Positions 8,676 to 17,669 of a DNA stretch of 64,000 nucleotides are shown in pieces. This DNA comes from Streptomyces viridiviolaceus (lineage in GTDB: Bacteria; Actinomycetota; Actinomycetes; Streptomycetales; Streptomycetaceae): assembly GCF_014650995.1 (NCBI RefSeq), contig NZ_BMWA01000030.1, positions 1-64,000 on the forward strand, in the 5' to 3' direction. How positions within the stretch are numbered: position 1 is the first letter of the stretch; every line of letters begins with the position of its first letter. Under the pieces are notes generated by a model. That model did not search any database. It saw nothing but the letters and a program-made list of their open reading frames with translations, and was not told the DNA's origin. Made by a program: the position numbers and the translations under genes.

Positions 8676-9853
8676 CGGTTCCGCTCCCAGGAGCCGGCGT
8701 AGGTGCCGTCGTCGACCGCGAGGGCCCCCTCGCCGAGCAACAGCGGCCGGAAGGTGTCAACCATGACGGCCAGTTCGTCGAAGAACGCCGCTCCGATGGA
8801 TGCCTCCACGGCACCCGGCTGCGGGCCGTGCGGGTGTCCGCCGGGGTGCAGGCTGATGGAGCCCTGACCGATCCCGGAGCCCTTGCGGGCCCCGTAGTCG
8901 CCACCGCAGTAGAACATCACCTCGTCCGAGTCCACGTTGGAGTGGTAGTACGGCACCGGGACGGCCTGCGGGTGGTAGTCCACCTTGCGCGGCACGAAGT
9001 TGCAGATCACGAAGTTATGGCCCTCGAAGACCTGGTGGACGGGCGGCGGCTGGTGGACCCGGCCGGTGATCGGCTCAAAGTCACGGACGTTGAAGGCGAA
9101 CGGGTATAGGAAGCCGTCCCAGCCGACCACGTCGAACGGGTGATCGGGCAGTACGTGCACGGTGCCAGCGATGCCGTCGGGGCCGCGGTGCTTGATGTAG
9201 ACGTCCACGTCCTCCTCTTCGACCTGCCGGGGGCCGCTCGGTACGCGCAGGTCGCGTTCGCAGTACGGCGCGTGCTCCAGCAACTGGCCGTGGTCGGACA
9301 GGTAGCGCTTGGGCGGGTCGATGTGCGAGTTGGCCTCGATCACGAACAGGCGCAGCGGGCCGTCCGGCACGATCCGGTGGGTAGTGGCCCTGGGCACCAC
9401 AACGTAGTCGCCGGGGCCGGCGTCCAGGTCGCCGAAGACCGTCTCGACGCGGGCACGCCCGACCTCGACGTAGAGGCACTCGTCACCGATCGCGTTGCGG
9501 TAGTAGGGGCTCGGCCTGTCGGCCACGACGTAGGCAAGCCGTACGTCCTCGTTGCCGAGCAGCAACCGGCGGCCGCGCACCGCGTCGACGCCGGTGTTCC
9601 CGACGGCGAACAGCCGGTGGGTGGGCAGATGGCGTGGAAGTAGCGGGTGATTGGGCACCAGGGTCTGGTCGCCGAGGTCCCAGACCCGGTACTCGCGGAC
9701 CGCCGAGGGGATGTGGCGGTGGTAGAGCAGCGCGGAGTCGGAGGAGAAGCCCTCCTCCCCCATCAGCTCCTCGTAGTAGAGGTTGCCCTCCGGGTCACGG
9801 TGCTGGGTGTGACGCTTGGACGGCACCAGGCCCGCCTGGTGGTAGTACGGCAC
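8672..9853 (-). CDS. hmgA: Homogentisate 1,2-dioxygenase
   Basis: 393 residues. It opens the ring of homogentisate to maleylacetoacetate with non-haem Fe(II). The C-terminal cupin half carries YYHSNVDSDEVMFYCGGDYG and HPGGHPHGPQPG; by alignment with the human enzyme, H304, E311 and H342 are the iron ligands. The N-terminus (MPYYHQAGLVPSKRHTQHR) is the short actinobacterial form. GTG start with AAGGAGAAGG just upstream. First gene of a coupled trio with the unknown 297-residue gene and fahA. A perfect palindrome lies 53 bases upstream and may control it. Confidence 0.93.
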   Translation of the reverse strand: MPYYHQAGLVPSKRHTQHRDPEGNLYYEELMGEEGFSSDSALLYHRHIPSAVREYRVWDLGDQTLVPNHPLLPRHLPTHRLFAVGNTGVDAVRGRRLLLGNEDVRLAYVVADRPSPYYRNAIGDECLYVEVGRARVETVFGDLDAGPGDYVVVPRATTHRIVPDGPLRLFVIEANSHIDPPKRYLSDHGQLLEHAPYCERDLRVPSGPRQVEEEDVDVYIKHRGPDGIAGTVHVLPDHPFDVVGWDGFLYPFAFNVRDFEPITGRVHQPPPVHQVFEGHNFVICNFVPRKVDYHPQAVPVPYYHSNVDSDEVMFYCGGDYGARKGSGIGQGSISLHPGGHPHGPQPGAVEASIGAAFFDELAVMVDTFRPLLLGEGALAVDDGTYAGSWERNR

Positions 9854-9905
9854 GTCCTTCTCCTTGCGAGGTGGAGTTCGCTGCCAGATACAAAAAAGAC
9901 TGTGC

Positions 9906-9919
9906 GATGAGCGCTCATC
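9906..9919. promoter_or_regulatory. 14-bp perfect palindrome upstream of hmgA
   Basis: GATGAGCGCTCATC is an exact palindrome in the 144-base gap between the MDR gene and hmgA, in a locally AT-richer stretch. It is a likely operator for a dimeric regulator. The TGAGCGCTCA core is of the kind bound by TetR-type regulators, but no TetR gene is in the window; the nearby IclR regulator is the other candidate. Confidence 0.55.
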
Positions 9920-9997
9920 TTTGTGCGGCTAAATGCATGATTGACGCTACGTTCGCCCTGCCTCGGAGCCTTCGGTGGCGGCAGGGGTACGCACGGC

Positions 9998-11053
9998 TCA
10001 GCCGACGCGGATGACGACCTTCCCCACCCCGTCCTGGTGGGCGAGATGGTGGTAGGCGTCGGCGACCTCGGCCAGCGGGAACTCCCGGTCGACGACGACT
10101 TGGTACCGGCCGTCCTCCACCCCGTCGAGCCAGGGCTGGAGCTCTCCGAAGAAGTCCCGCAGGGAGTCGGTGGGTTTCAGGCTCTTGTGCTTGGCCGTGG
10201 TCAGGCGGACGCCGTGCGGAATGTAGTGGAACGGGCTGGGCGCGATGGCCGTACGCCCGTCCAGGGGACGCCCGCTGTGCCGGGCGTACGTCTGTTCCTC
10301 AAGGAGCCCGATGAGGGCCACGGTTCCGCCTTCGGCCACACACCTCATGGTGTCGGCGACGGCGGGATAGCCCAGGGTGTCCAGTGCGACGTCGACGCCG
10401 TCCGGCGCAAATTCGCGTACATGTGCGACGAGTTGCACGTCGTCGAGCACTGCGTGCCCGAAGCCCAGTCGCTCCAGCGCGGTGCGTTTGGTCTCGGAGC
10501 GGGAGGTGGCGACGACGGTCAGACCGTCAGCGCGGGCGATGCTCGCCGCCGCGAGGCCGATGGCGGTGGTGCCGCCGCGCACCAGCAGCACCTGCCCGGG
10601 CTCCCAGCGCAGGGTGCGCCGGGCCAGCCCGGCCCGGGTGAATGCCTTGGGCATGGCCGCAACGGTGGTGAAGTCCAGGGTGGACTCGTAGGTGATGAGG
10701 TCGGCGGCGTTGGTCAGGACGTATTCGGCGTGCCCGCCGTCCCGGGTCCAGCCGTGTCCAGCCCAGGCGGTGGTGACTTTCTGCCCGAGCGGCACCTCGC
10801 CACCGGGGCAGACGACCACCTCGCCGGCGAACTCGTTGCCCAGGACCATCGGATACGAGGGCCCGTCCGGGTCGGCGACCCCCCACAAGGAGGACAGTTC
10901 CGAGGAGATGACCGTGGCGGCGCGCACCCGGACCAGTGCCTCGCCGGGGCCCGGCCGGGGCAGCGGTACCTGCTGGACGCGGATGCCGTCGGGGCCGACG
11001 GGACGCTCCAGGACCGCGGCCGTCATCGTCTCCGGCAGCGAGGGCGCGCTCAT
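9998..11053 (-). CDS. MDR-superfamily zinc-free oxidoreductase
   Basis: 351 residues. The N-terminal GroES-like domain has YPMVLGNEFAGEVV, with Asn replacing the His of the zinc-enzyme GHE motif, and a Rossmann half with VRGGTTAIGLAAASIA. This is the quinone-oxidoreductase-like branch using NAD(P)H. It overlaps the stop of the Gfo/Idh gene by 4 bases. It is clearly paralogous to the MDR gene at the head of the same set (both have CPGGExPxGQKV and IPxGVRLTTA). Substrate unknown; context suggests an aldehyde, ketone or sugar derivative imported by the adjacent ABC system. Confidence 0.8.
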   Translation of the reverse strand: MSAPSLPETMTAAVLERPVGPDGIRVQQVPLPRPGPGEALVRVRAATVISSELSSLWGVADPDGPSYPMVLGNEFAGEVVVCPGGEVPLGQKVTTAWAGHGWTRDGGHAEYVLTNAADLITYESTLDFTTVAAMPKAFTRAGLARRTLRWEPGQVLLVRGGTTAIGLAAASIARADGLTVVATSRSETKRTALERLGFGHAVLDDVQLVAHVREFAPDGVDVALDTLGYPAVADTMRCVAEGGTVALIGLLEEQTYARHSGRPLDGRTAIAPSPFHYIPHGVRLTTAKHKSLKPTDSLRDFFGELQPWLDGVEDGRYQVVVDREFPLAEVADAYHHLAHQDGVGKVVIRVG

Positions 11054-12018
11054 GCGGCACCCTCATGCACAGCCGCGCTGGCCTGAGCCGGCGTCGCTCC
11101 GGTGCCAATGGCGGCCAATAGCAGTGCGGTCGCCTCAGCGGCAGCGGCGGCTCGGTCGACGTTGGCGGCGAAAGCGCCGCCGTCCAGGGCCCGGATGAGG
11201 TCGTGCACTCCGGGCCCGCGGAACAGGGCGCCGGCCTGGTCGGTGGTCGGCGCCATGCCGAGGTCCAGGTCCCGCCACGGTTCGTCCTCGTGGAGCCGGA
11301 CGTGGAGCGGCCGGTCGTAGTGGCGCAGCCCGTTCAGCCGGACCTGGCCGCCCGTCCCGTCCAGGACCAGCGTGCCGCGCGCCGTCTGGTCGTCCTCGGC
11401 GGCGTACACCTCCACAGCAGGGCCCCGCGCGGTGTGCAGTCGGCATACCGGCCGGGCAGCGTCACCGGGACTTCCGGCCGGCTCCGGGACACTCTCGACA
11501 ACAGTGACGTCGCCGAACAGCGAAAGAACTGCGTCGACGACACTCCGAGCGGAGGCCCGGCTCTGTTCCGGGTCCGGGCCACCGAACCAGACGCGGGCGC
11601 CGTGCACCGTGCCCACCACGTCCTCGGCGAGCGCGGCCTGCCCACCCCGGACCGTGCTGCCCAGGAAGGTGTCGGGACCGGTGCCGGCGAGCAGGCCCCG
11701 CGAGCGGGCCGTGCGGCCCAGCTCACGCAGGCCCTCGGGGTCCTGGTAAGGGTTCTCGGCTTCGTAGCAGTGCCTGCCCGCTCCGAGTGCCGCAGTCGAC
11801 CACCACAAGTCCTGCGGTGCGGCGGGCACGGTGACCACCACGTCCCCGCTGTCGCGCAGGGCCCGGCGCAGCCGGTTCGGGTCCGGCTCGGGTCCGAGGA
11901 GGGCAGGGTCGGTGAAGGTGTGCGCGATGTCGTAGTGTCGCAGTCCGCGGCCGTATGCTGCGGCGCTCGGGCCGGTGCCGAAGACGGTGACCATGGGCTC
12001 GGGTTGAGCTGAAGGCAT
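11050..12018 (-). CDS. Gfo/Idh/MocA-like oxidoreductase, altered active site
   Basis: 322 residues. The N-terminal Rossmann fold starts VTVFGTGPSAAAYGRGL. The expected EKP motif with its catalytic lysine reads ENP in CYEAENPYQDPEG, so the lysine is missing. The C-terminal alpha/beta domain seems shortened but recognisable (RGGQAALAEDVVGTVHGARVWFGG). Family members usually act on sugars, inositols or their derivatives with NAD(P). It lies between the ABC permease and MDR genes, and overlaps the latter, fitting a sugar-like ligand. The lost lysine suggests a non-redox or altered role. Confidence 0.65.
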   Translation of the reverse strand: MPSAQPEPMVTVFGTGPSAAAYGRGLRHYDIAHTFTDPALLGPEPDPNRLRRALRDSGDVVVTVPAAPQDLWWSTAALGAGRHCYEAENPYQDPEGLRELGRTARSRGLLAGTGPDTFLGSTVRGGQAALAEDVVGTVHGARVWFGGPDPEQSRASARSVVDAVLSLFGDVTVVESVPEPAGSPGDAARPVCRLHTARGPAVEVYAAEDDQTARGTLVLDGTGGQVRLNGLRHYDRPLHVRLHEDEPWRDLDLGMAPTTDQAGALFRGPGVHDLIRALDGGAFAANVDRAAAAAEATALLLAAIGTGATPAQASAAVHEGAA

Positions 12019-12103
12019 GTGCTGACGCTCCTTGGGAGCAGAGGCGTGCCGGCTGGCGCGCGGGTTGGGGTGGGAAGGGGGCGGCTCGGTCGGCTGCCCG
12101 GGG

Positions 12104-13114
12104 CTACTTCAGGCCGCTGCTGGCCAATCCGGCGACGTAGTAGCGCTGCAGGCCGAGGGCCAGGAGCACCAGCGGCAGGGTGAGCAGGGCGGACGCGGCG
12201 AAGATCTCCCCGTACAAAGGGGTGTTGGCGTTGTCCGCGTAGCCCGCCATGGACACCTGTGCCACCTGCTTGGCGGGGTCCTGCATCGCGATAAGCGGCC
12301 AGAAGAAGTTGCTCCAGGAGTTGATGAACTGGATCAGCACCAGACTGGCCAGGGCCGGGCGCACGCTGGGCAGTCCGACGTGCCAGAACAGTCGCAGGGT
12401 GCTCGCGCCGTCGAGTTTGGCGGACTCGAAGGTCTCGTTGGGCAGGGACTTGAAGCTCTGCCGCATGAGGTAGATGGCGAAGGGGCTGAAGGCGAACGGC
12501 AGGAAGATGCCGGGGTAGGTGGACAGCAGCCCGAGGTGCTTGGTCACCCCGTACATGGGAATGACCATCGCCTCAACAGGGATGAACGCTCCCAGCAAGG
12601 TGGCCGCGAACAGCACGTTCCGGCCGCGGAACTGAAGCCGCCCGAAGGCGTAGCCGGCGAAGGTGGCGACGATCAGGGTCAGCGTGACCTGGGCGACGGA
12701 CACGATCAGCGTGTTCAGGAAGTCGCGGCCGAAGTGCAGTCGGGTGAACAGGGTGACGAAGTTCGCCATCGTCGGTTCGGCCGGCAGGAAGCTCTTCCAG
12801 CTCAATGGGAACGCGTCCCGGACGACCGAGGACGTCCGCTTGAAGGCGGAGGCGAACATCCACAGGATCGGAAAGGCAAACAGGAACGCCACCACGACCA
12901 GGACTGCCGTCTGCGCGGCCGAGAGGGTGGTACGGCGCCAGTGCCGTGCCGTCGTCCGCGATCTGCGCCCGCCCAGCCCCAGGTGCGGGTGCCGGTGCTC
13001 GCCGCGGATGAGGCTGTCGGGGCCGGAGAGTGCCGTACTCTCCCCCGCCCCAGGTGCTGGGGACGTCATCGGACCGGTCGTGCTCGCAGTGCCGGCGGAG
13101 CGCGGGGCCACCAC
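12104..13114 (-). CDS. ABC sugar-type transporter permease (MalG-like)
   Basis: 336 residues with a long polar N-terminus (about 65 residues) followed by six predicted membrane helices starting at TAVLVVVAFLFAFPILW. The EAA loop that docks the ATPase reads ESAKLDGASTLRLFWHVGLP. This is the CUT1 carbohydrate-importer type. GTG start with GAGGAG just upstream, 1 base after the preceding permease stop. No ATPase gene is present; in Streptomyces a shared MsiK-type ATPase often serves such importers. Confidence 0.88.
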   Translation of the reverse strand: MVAPRSAGTASTTGPMTSPAPGAGESTALSGPDSLIRGEHRHPHLGLGGRRSRTTARHWRRTTLSAAQTAVLVVVAFLFAFPILWMFASAFKRTSSVVRDAFPLSWKSFLPAEPTMANFVTLFTRLHFGRDFLNTLIVSVAQVTLTLIVATFAGYAFGRLQFRGRNVLFAATLLGAFIPVEAMVIPMYGVTKHLGLLSTYPGIFLPFAFSPFAIYLMRQSFKSLPNETFESAKLDGASTLRLFWHVGLPSVRPALASLVLIQFINSWSNFFWPLIAMQDPAKQVAQVSMAGYADNANTPLYGEIFAASALLTLPLVLLALGLQRYYVAGLASSGLK

Positions 13115-14041
13115 TTACTCACTCCTCAGAATTCGTGCCTGCATGACGGACAGCGCAACCAGGAGAAGCAGCATGACCACTGCCGCCGCGGCAGCTGTCC
13201 CGAAGGACTGGAAGCTAAAAGCCTGTTGGTACGAGTAGTAGATGAGGTTGGTGGTGCTGCCGTTCGGGCCGCCGTCCGTCATGACATTGATGGGAGTGAA
13301 GATGCGGGCACCGGACAGCGTGGACATGAACGCTGCCACCACCAGCGACGGTTTGAGTAGCGGCACCGTGATCTGCAGCAGAGTCCGCACGGGGCCGACC
13401 CCGTCCAGCCGCGCCGCTTCGTACACCTCCTGCGGGATGAGCTGGAGCCCACCCAGGAAGACCAGCATGGGCAGTCCGACCCCCCGCCACACCGACATCA
13501 CAGTGATGGCGGCCAAGGCCTGGTGCTCCGAGGTGAGGAACGGCTGCTGCGACAGGTGCAGGGCCGAGAGCACCGAGTTGAACAGTCCGAACGACGACTC
13601 GTACATCTGCGACCAGACCAGCGCGCCGACCGTCTCCGACGCCGCCATGGCCGCGATCACAGCGGCACGTAGGGCGCGGGAGCTGGGCAGGCGCCGGTTC
13701 ACCATGATCGCGAGGACCAGGGCGAGCGGGATCTCCAGACCGATGGTGATGACGATGTAGACAACCGTATTGAGTAGCGCCCTGCGGAACTCCGGATCGG
13801 CCAGCAGCCCGGTGTAGTTGGCCAAGGTCAGCCCGCCCTCAGCGGCGCGGGTGAAGGGGTTTACGTGGCGCAGACTCGTGCCGAGGACGTCCACGAGCGG
13901 CAGATACTGGAACAGCAGGATGCCGATGAACGCCGGTGCCAGCATGAGCATGGCAGGAATTCCGTCCCGGCGGCGACGGCCCTCCTTCACGGTCATGTTG
14001 GACATGACGGGTACCTCCGTGAATGGGTGGGCGGTGCTCAT
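13115..14041 (-). CDS. ABC sugar-type transporter permease (MalF-like)
   Basis: 308 residues, six membrane helices beginning at PAMLMLAPAFIGILLFQYLP. EAA loop EAARLDGVGPVRTLLQITVP. CUT1 carbohydrate-importer permease, partner of the MalG-like protein that follows directly. The start overlaps the stop of the binding-protein gene by 4 bases. The ligand cannot be told from sequence. Confidence 0.88.
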   Translation of the reverse strand: MSTAHPFTEVPVMSNMTVKEGRRRRDGIPAMLMLAPAFIGILLFQYLPLVDVLGTSLRHVNPFTRAAEGGLTLANYTGLLADPEFRRALLNTVVYIVITIGLEIPLALVLAIMVNRRLPSSRALRAAVIAAMAASETVGALVWSQMYESSFGLFNSVLSALHLSQQPFLTSEHQALAAITVMSVWRGVGLPMLVFLGGLQLIPQEVYEAARLDGVGPVRTLLQITVPLLKPSLVVAAFMSTLSGARIFTPINVMTDGGPNGSTTNLIYYSYQQAFSFQSFGTAAAAAVVMLLLLVALSVMQARILRSE

Positions 14042-15519
14042 CGGTACTTCTTGAGCTGGGCGTCGATCTTGCCTGCGGTCTCGTGCAGGGTGGACGCCGC
14101 GTCCGCGCCGAGCGCGATGTTGCGAATGGCGCTGTTTGCGGCCGTGGAGTAGTCCGGCCAGCCGGGGGTCCTGGGGGCGCTGACGTAGTGCCGGCCCGCT
14201 GCCAGGCCGAGTTGCTGGGGCTTGCCCTCATAGACGGGCAGTGAGGAGACGATGTCGTCGCGGGCCGGCACGGAGCCGCGCACGGCGTGGTAGCCGATAC
14301 GGTTCTTCTTGTTGGCCAGGAAGGCCAGCAGTGCCACGGACTCGGCCTGGTTTTTGCTGCCAGACCAGACGAACGGCGCCTCGGCCTGGTTGCAGCCGAA
14401 GAAGGTGGTGCCGCGGGGCACCACGGTGGCTCCCCAGCGGAACTTCGGCTTGTCCTCGGGGCTGGCGCTGTACCGGTTGATCAGGGCCATCGCCTCCCAG
14501 CCAACGGCGGCCTGGCCGCCGGCGAACTGCTTGGGGACGGCGCCCTTGGGGGTCAGCCCCTCCTTGAACAGCCGCTGGTAGTTGCGCATTCCGCGCACCG
14601 CGCCGTCGGAGTCCAGATAGCCGGTCACCTTGTAGCCGGAGGGGTCGACGGCAGCCCAGGTGCGGTACGCGTCGGAGGACCTGCTCGCCTCGGGGTCGCC
14701 CATCATGCGGATGAAGTGGCCTTCGAAGCCGCTGTAGTTGGAGCCCGGGCCGCCGTTACCGAGGGTGGAGGCCTCCAGCGCGAACAGCGAGGGGTCCCCG
14801 ACGCGGGCCAGTCCCTCCTTGAGGTCGGTCAGGGTGTCCAGGAAGTCCTGCACCGTCCAGCCCGACGTCACTCCCTGCGGGGAGAGTTCGGCCGGCGGGT
14901 CCACCTTGGCCTTGGCGAACAGGTCCAGGTTGAACACCACCATGGGGATGCCGTCCTCCCACGGCATCACCAGCAGCTTGCCGTCCGCCGACGCGCCCTC
15001 GACGACGGAGGGCCGCTGGGTGCGCACGAATTCCTCGGTGAGGTAGGGACCCAGCGGCGCGGCCAGTCGGCCGGCCCCGTAGTAGGGGGTCAGGTCGGTG
15101 CGGCCCATCATTATGTCGGGGGCGTCGCCGGACTGGATGTAGACCTGGACCTTCTGCTGGAGGCTGCCGAACGGCACCCGCTCCTCGTCGATCTTGATGT
15201 TCGGGTAGGCCGCGTGGAAGGCCGCGTACGCCTTGGTGTACCAGTCGTTGACCGGCGGCGGGGTGTCCGCGCGCAGCACCCGCAGCGTCATCTGGGACTT
15301 GCGGGGCATTGGGCCCTGGTAGCCGCCCAGGTCGAGCGCGTAGCCGCCGGGTCCTGGACCCTTCTCGACGGCGTCGGAGCCGGTGCTGTCGGAGTCGCAG
15401 CCGACCAGGGTGCTGCCGAGTGCGGCGCCGGCGCTGGCGAACCCGAGCGCGCGCAGCGCGGCGCGGCGGCTGAACCGGGATGCGCCGAGGCGCCCGGCGG
15501 GCGTGGGTCTGGCGTTCAC
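14038..15519 (-). CDS. Extracellular solute-binding lipoprotein (family 1)
   Basis: 493 residues. Signal peptide with a twin-arginine motif (SRRAALRALGF) and a lipobox LVGC, so the protein is predicted to be exported by Tat and anchored by lipid on the cell surface. The mature part has the SBP_bac_1 pattern (NIKIDEERVPFGSLQQKV; DAPDIMMGRTDL; WEDGIPMVVFNLDLFAKA). It captures the ligand, probably an oligosaccharide or glycoside, for the two permeases. Nineteen bases separate it from the MDR gene upstream. Confidence 0.9.
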   Translation of the reverse strand: MNARPTPAGRLGASRFSRRAALRALGFASAGAALGSTLVGCDSDSTGSDAVEKGPGPGGYALDLGGYQGPMPRKSQMTLRVLRADTPPPVNDWYTKAYAAFHAAYPNIKIDEERVPFGSLQQKVQVYIQSGDAPDIMMGRTDLTPYYGAGRLAAPLGPYLTEEFVRTQRPSVVEGASADGKLLVMPWEDGIPMVVFNLDLFAKAKVDPPAELSPQGVTSGWTVQDFLDTLTDLKEGLARVGDPSLFALEASTLGNGGPGSNYSGFEGHFIRMMGDPEASRSSDAYRTWAAVDPSGYKVTGYLDSDGAVRGMRNYQRLFKEGLTPKGAVPKQFAGGQAAVGWEAMALINRYSASPEDKPKFRWGATVVPRGTTFFGCNQAEAPFVWSGSKNQAESVALLAFLANKKNRIGYHAVRGSVPARDDIVSSLPVYEGKPQQLGLAAGRHYVSAPRTPGWPDYSTAANSAIRNIALGADAASTLHETAGKIDAQLKKYR

Positions 15520-15538
15520 GTGGGTCTCCGTTCGGGGG

Positions 15539-16624
15539 TCAGCTGGAGGCGTCTGCGGCGAGGACGATGCGGCCGATGCGGTCGCTGCTTTCGAGCAGTC
15601 GGTAGGCGTCGGCGGCCCGGGACATGGGTAGGACAGCCTGCACGGGGACCGTGATACGGCCTTCGGCGATGCGGTCGGCCCAGTCCTGCATGTGGTTGAG
15701 CTGCGGGTCGGGGACCTTCATCACGGTGACGCCGTTCTGCATGGCGGTGGTCAGGCGGACGCCCGCGGGGATGAACCACTGCGGGCTGGGGGCTACCGGG
15801 GCCAGCCGATTCTGCGGCTCGGCCGCCACCCGGGAGTGCGCCTGCTCGGCGAGGATGCCGACCATGCAGACGGTCCCGAGCGGCTTGACGCACTTCAGGG
15901 TCTCGACGACATGGGGGTAGCCGAGCATCTCGACAGCGCCGCCGACGCCGTCGGGGAACAGCTCGACCACCCGGGCGGCCAGGTCGTCGCCATCCAGCAG
16001 CACATGGTCGAAGCTGGCCTCGCGCATCGCGTCGGCCTTGTGCGGGTTGCGGGTGGTGCCGACGGTGGTGACGCCGTCCAACTTGGCCAGCGCGGCGGTG
16101 GCCAGACCGATCGCAGTGGAGCCACCGCGCACCAACAGCACGTCGCCCTGCTGCCAGGCGATGGCCTGCTTGATCATCTCGGCGCTGCCGAACGCCTTGG
16201 GCAGGGCGGTCAGCGTTGTCCATGGCAGATGGCTGGTGAAGGGCCACAGGTCGCGGCAGCGGGCCAGAACGTATTCAGCCTGGCCGCCGTCCCGGGTGAA
16301 GCCGTAGCCGCCGAAGCCTGCCGCGACCTTCTGTCCCACAGGCAGTTCGCCGCCGGGGCACTCGACGACCTCGCCGACAAACTCGTTGCCCATGATCATC
16401 GGAAACCGGGGGCCGGGCAGTCCGGGGCCGGGAGCGGACACCCCGTCGAGGGTGGGCAGGTCCGCAGACATCACCGAACTCGCGCACACCCGCACCAGCG
16501 CCTCGCCCGGAGTCGGTTCGGGTCGCGGCACCGTCGACCAAGCCAGCGCGTCCACGCCGTTCGGTGCGGTCAGAACTACGGCCTTCATGATGTCGGCGGT
16601 CGTGGTGGGGGTCGTCTCGCTCAC
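15539..16624 (-). CDS. MDR-superfamily zinc-free oxidoreductase, head of ABC set
   Basis: 361 residues from GTG at 16624 (GAGAAAGG about 12 bases upstream); an in-frame ATG at 16588 (MKAVVLTAPNGVDALAW) is the alternative. It has PMIMGNEFVGEVV, VRGGSTAIGLATAALA and a Rossmann domain. It lacks the zinc-binding GHE motif, so it is quinone-oxidoreductase-like. Paralogue of the enzyme at 9998-11053. It is the first gene of the long leftward set and diverges from the IclR regulator, which probably controls it. Confidence 0.82.
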   Translation of the reverse strand: MSETTPTTTADIMKAVVLTAPNGVDALAWSTVPRPEPTPGEALVRVCASSVMSADLPTLDGVSAPGPGLPGPRFPMIMGNEFVGEVVECPGGELPVGQKVAAGFGGYGFTRDGGQAEYVLARCRDLWPFTSHLPWTTLTALPKAFGSAEMIKQAIAWQQGDVLLVRGGSTAIGLATAALAKLDGVTTVGTTRNPHKADAMREASFDHVLLDGDDLAARVVELFPDGVGGAVEMLGYPHVVETLKCVKPLGTVCMVGILAEQAHSRVAAEPQNRLAPVAPSPQWFIPAGVRLTTAMQNGVTVMKVPDPQLNHMQDWADRIAEGRITVPVQAVLPMSRAADAYRLLESSDRIGRIVLAADASS

Positions 16625-16841
16625 GGGCGGCGGCGCCTTTCTCAAGCAGCGGAAAGCAGGGCAGTCAAGGAGTTGGAAGCCGGATGCGTCGAGGGTCCGT
16701 TGCCCCAACGCCGAAGAGGTGCTATATTCGCACTGTAGGTGCTGATTTCGTACAGCGTAGAAATGGGTCCCAACGGTGTCAACAGTCCGGACGAAGTCGC
16801 TCGCGGACGAAAGCTGTGGGCGCGAAGAGAGCAGGACGGTC
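16625..16841. promoter_or_regulatory. Divergent promoter region with candidate IclR operator
   Basis: Shared upstream region of the leftward set and the IclR gene. GCTATATTCG near 16722-16731 is a -10-like element. Around 16728-16760 lie GCACTGTAGGTGC, an imperfect inverted repeat, and TTCGTACAGCGTAGAA, a second partly symmetrical block. TTCGCACTGTAG and TTCGTACAGCGTAG also form a direct repeat. These are plausible binding sites for the adjacent regulator; not proven. Confidence 0.45.
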
Positions 16842-17591
16842 GTGGAGAAGAACTCGGCACGAGCGAGTGACGCGCAGCAGGCAGCAGCACCCCGGGCGGA
16901 TTCGAAGACGCTCGACAAGGGCATCCGCATCCTGAAGGCACTGGCGAGCGCGTCGGACGGGCTGGGGGTGGCGGCCCTCTCCCGCGAGGTGGAAATCCAC
17001 CGCACGGTCGCCTACCGACTGCTCGGCACCCTGGAGCGGCACGGGATGGTCCGACAGGAGACCGACGGCCGCTACCAACTCGGGCTGACCATCGTGGAGT
17101 TGTCCGGCGCCGCCCGTTCCGACATCCGCTCCATCGCGCACGAGCCGCTGCGCACCCTGGCCGACCGGACCCACTCCACCGCCATCCTCGAGCGCCTCGA
17201 CGGCACGGACACGGTGTGCCTCATGGTCGTCGAACCGGGAACGGCTACCACGCATGTCGCCTACCAGATCGGACTGCGTCGGCCGGCCACCAGCACCCCC
17301 TCCGGGGCATCTCTGCTCGGCCACGCCGCCAGCCCAGACAACGACAGCATCGACATAGAGACACACGCCGGGGGGCTCGCGGTCACCCGTGCGAACGCGA
17401 CCGGACCATGGTCGCTGGCCACACCCGTCCCTCGCCCCGGCGGCACCCCGGACACAGCCGTCGCAGTCGTGGCGCTCGAACCACTACCGGTACAGGACAC
17501 CGCCTCCCTGGCAGCAACGGCGGCAGCCCTCATTGGCGAACGAATGGCGGCACTGGGCCCACTGCGGCACCGGCGTCTCGGGGGAATGTGA
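16842..17591 (+). CDS. IclR-family transcriptional regulator
   Basis: 249 residues from GTG at 16842 (AGCAGGAC just upstream); the frame is open further upstream. The N-terminal winged helix shows SKTLDKGIRILKAL, LSREVEIHRTVAYRLLGTLE and RYQLGLTIVEL, which is standard for IclR. The C-terminal effector domain starts HEPLRTLADRTHSTAILERLDG but is rather divergent after LRRPATSTPSGASLLGHA. It is divergent from the MDR-ABC-homogentisate set and is the natural local regulator, probably a repressor released by an aromatic or sugar-like effector. Confidence 0.88.
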   Translation: MEKNSARASDAQQAAAPRADSKTLDKGIRILKALASASDGLGVAALSREVEIHRTVAYRLLGTLERHGMVRQETDGRYQLGLTIVELSGAARSDIRSIAHEPLRTLADRTHSTAILERLDGTDTVCLMVVEPGTATTHVAYQIGLRRPATSTPSGASLLGHAASPDNDSIDIETHAGGLAVTRANATGPWSLATPVPRPGGTPDTAVAVVALEPLPVQDTASLAATAAALIGERMAALGPLRHRRLGGM

Positions 17592-17669
17592 GAGAGTAGT
17601 CGAGAATGCCGTGCAGGGCGGCGGAGTTGGTGTGTATCTCGGCGAACAGGCTGTTGACAGAGCGGTCTT

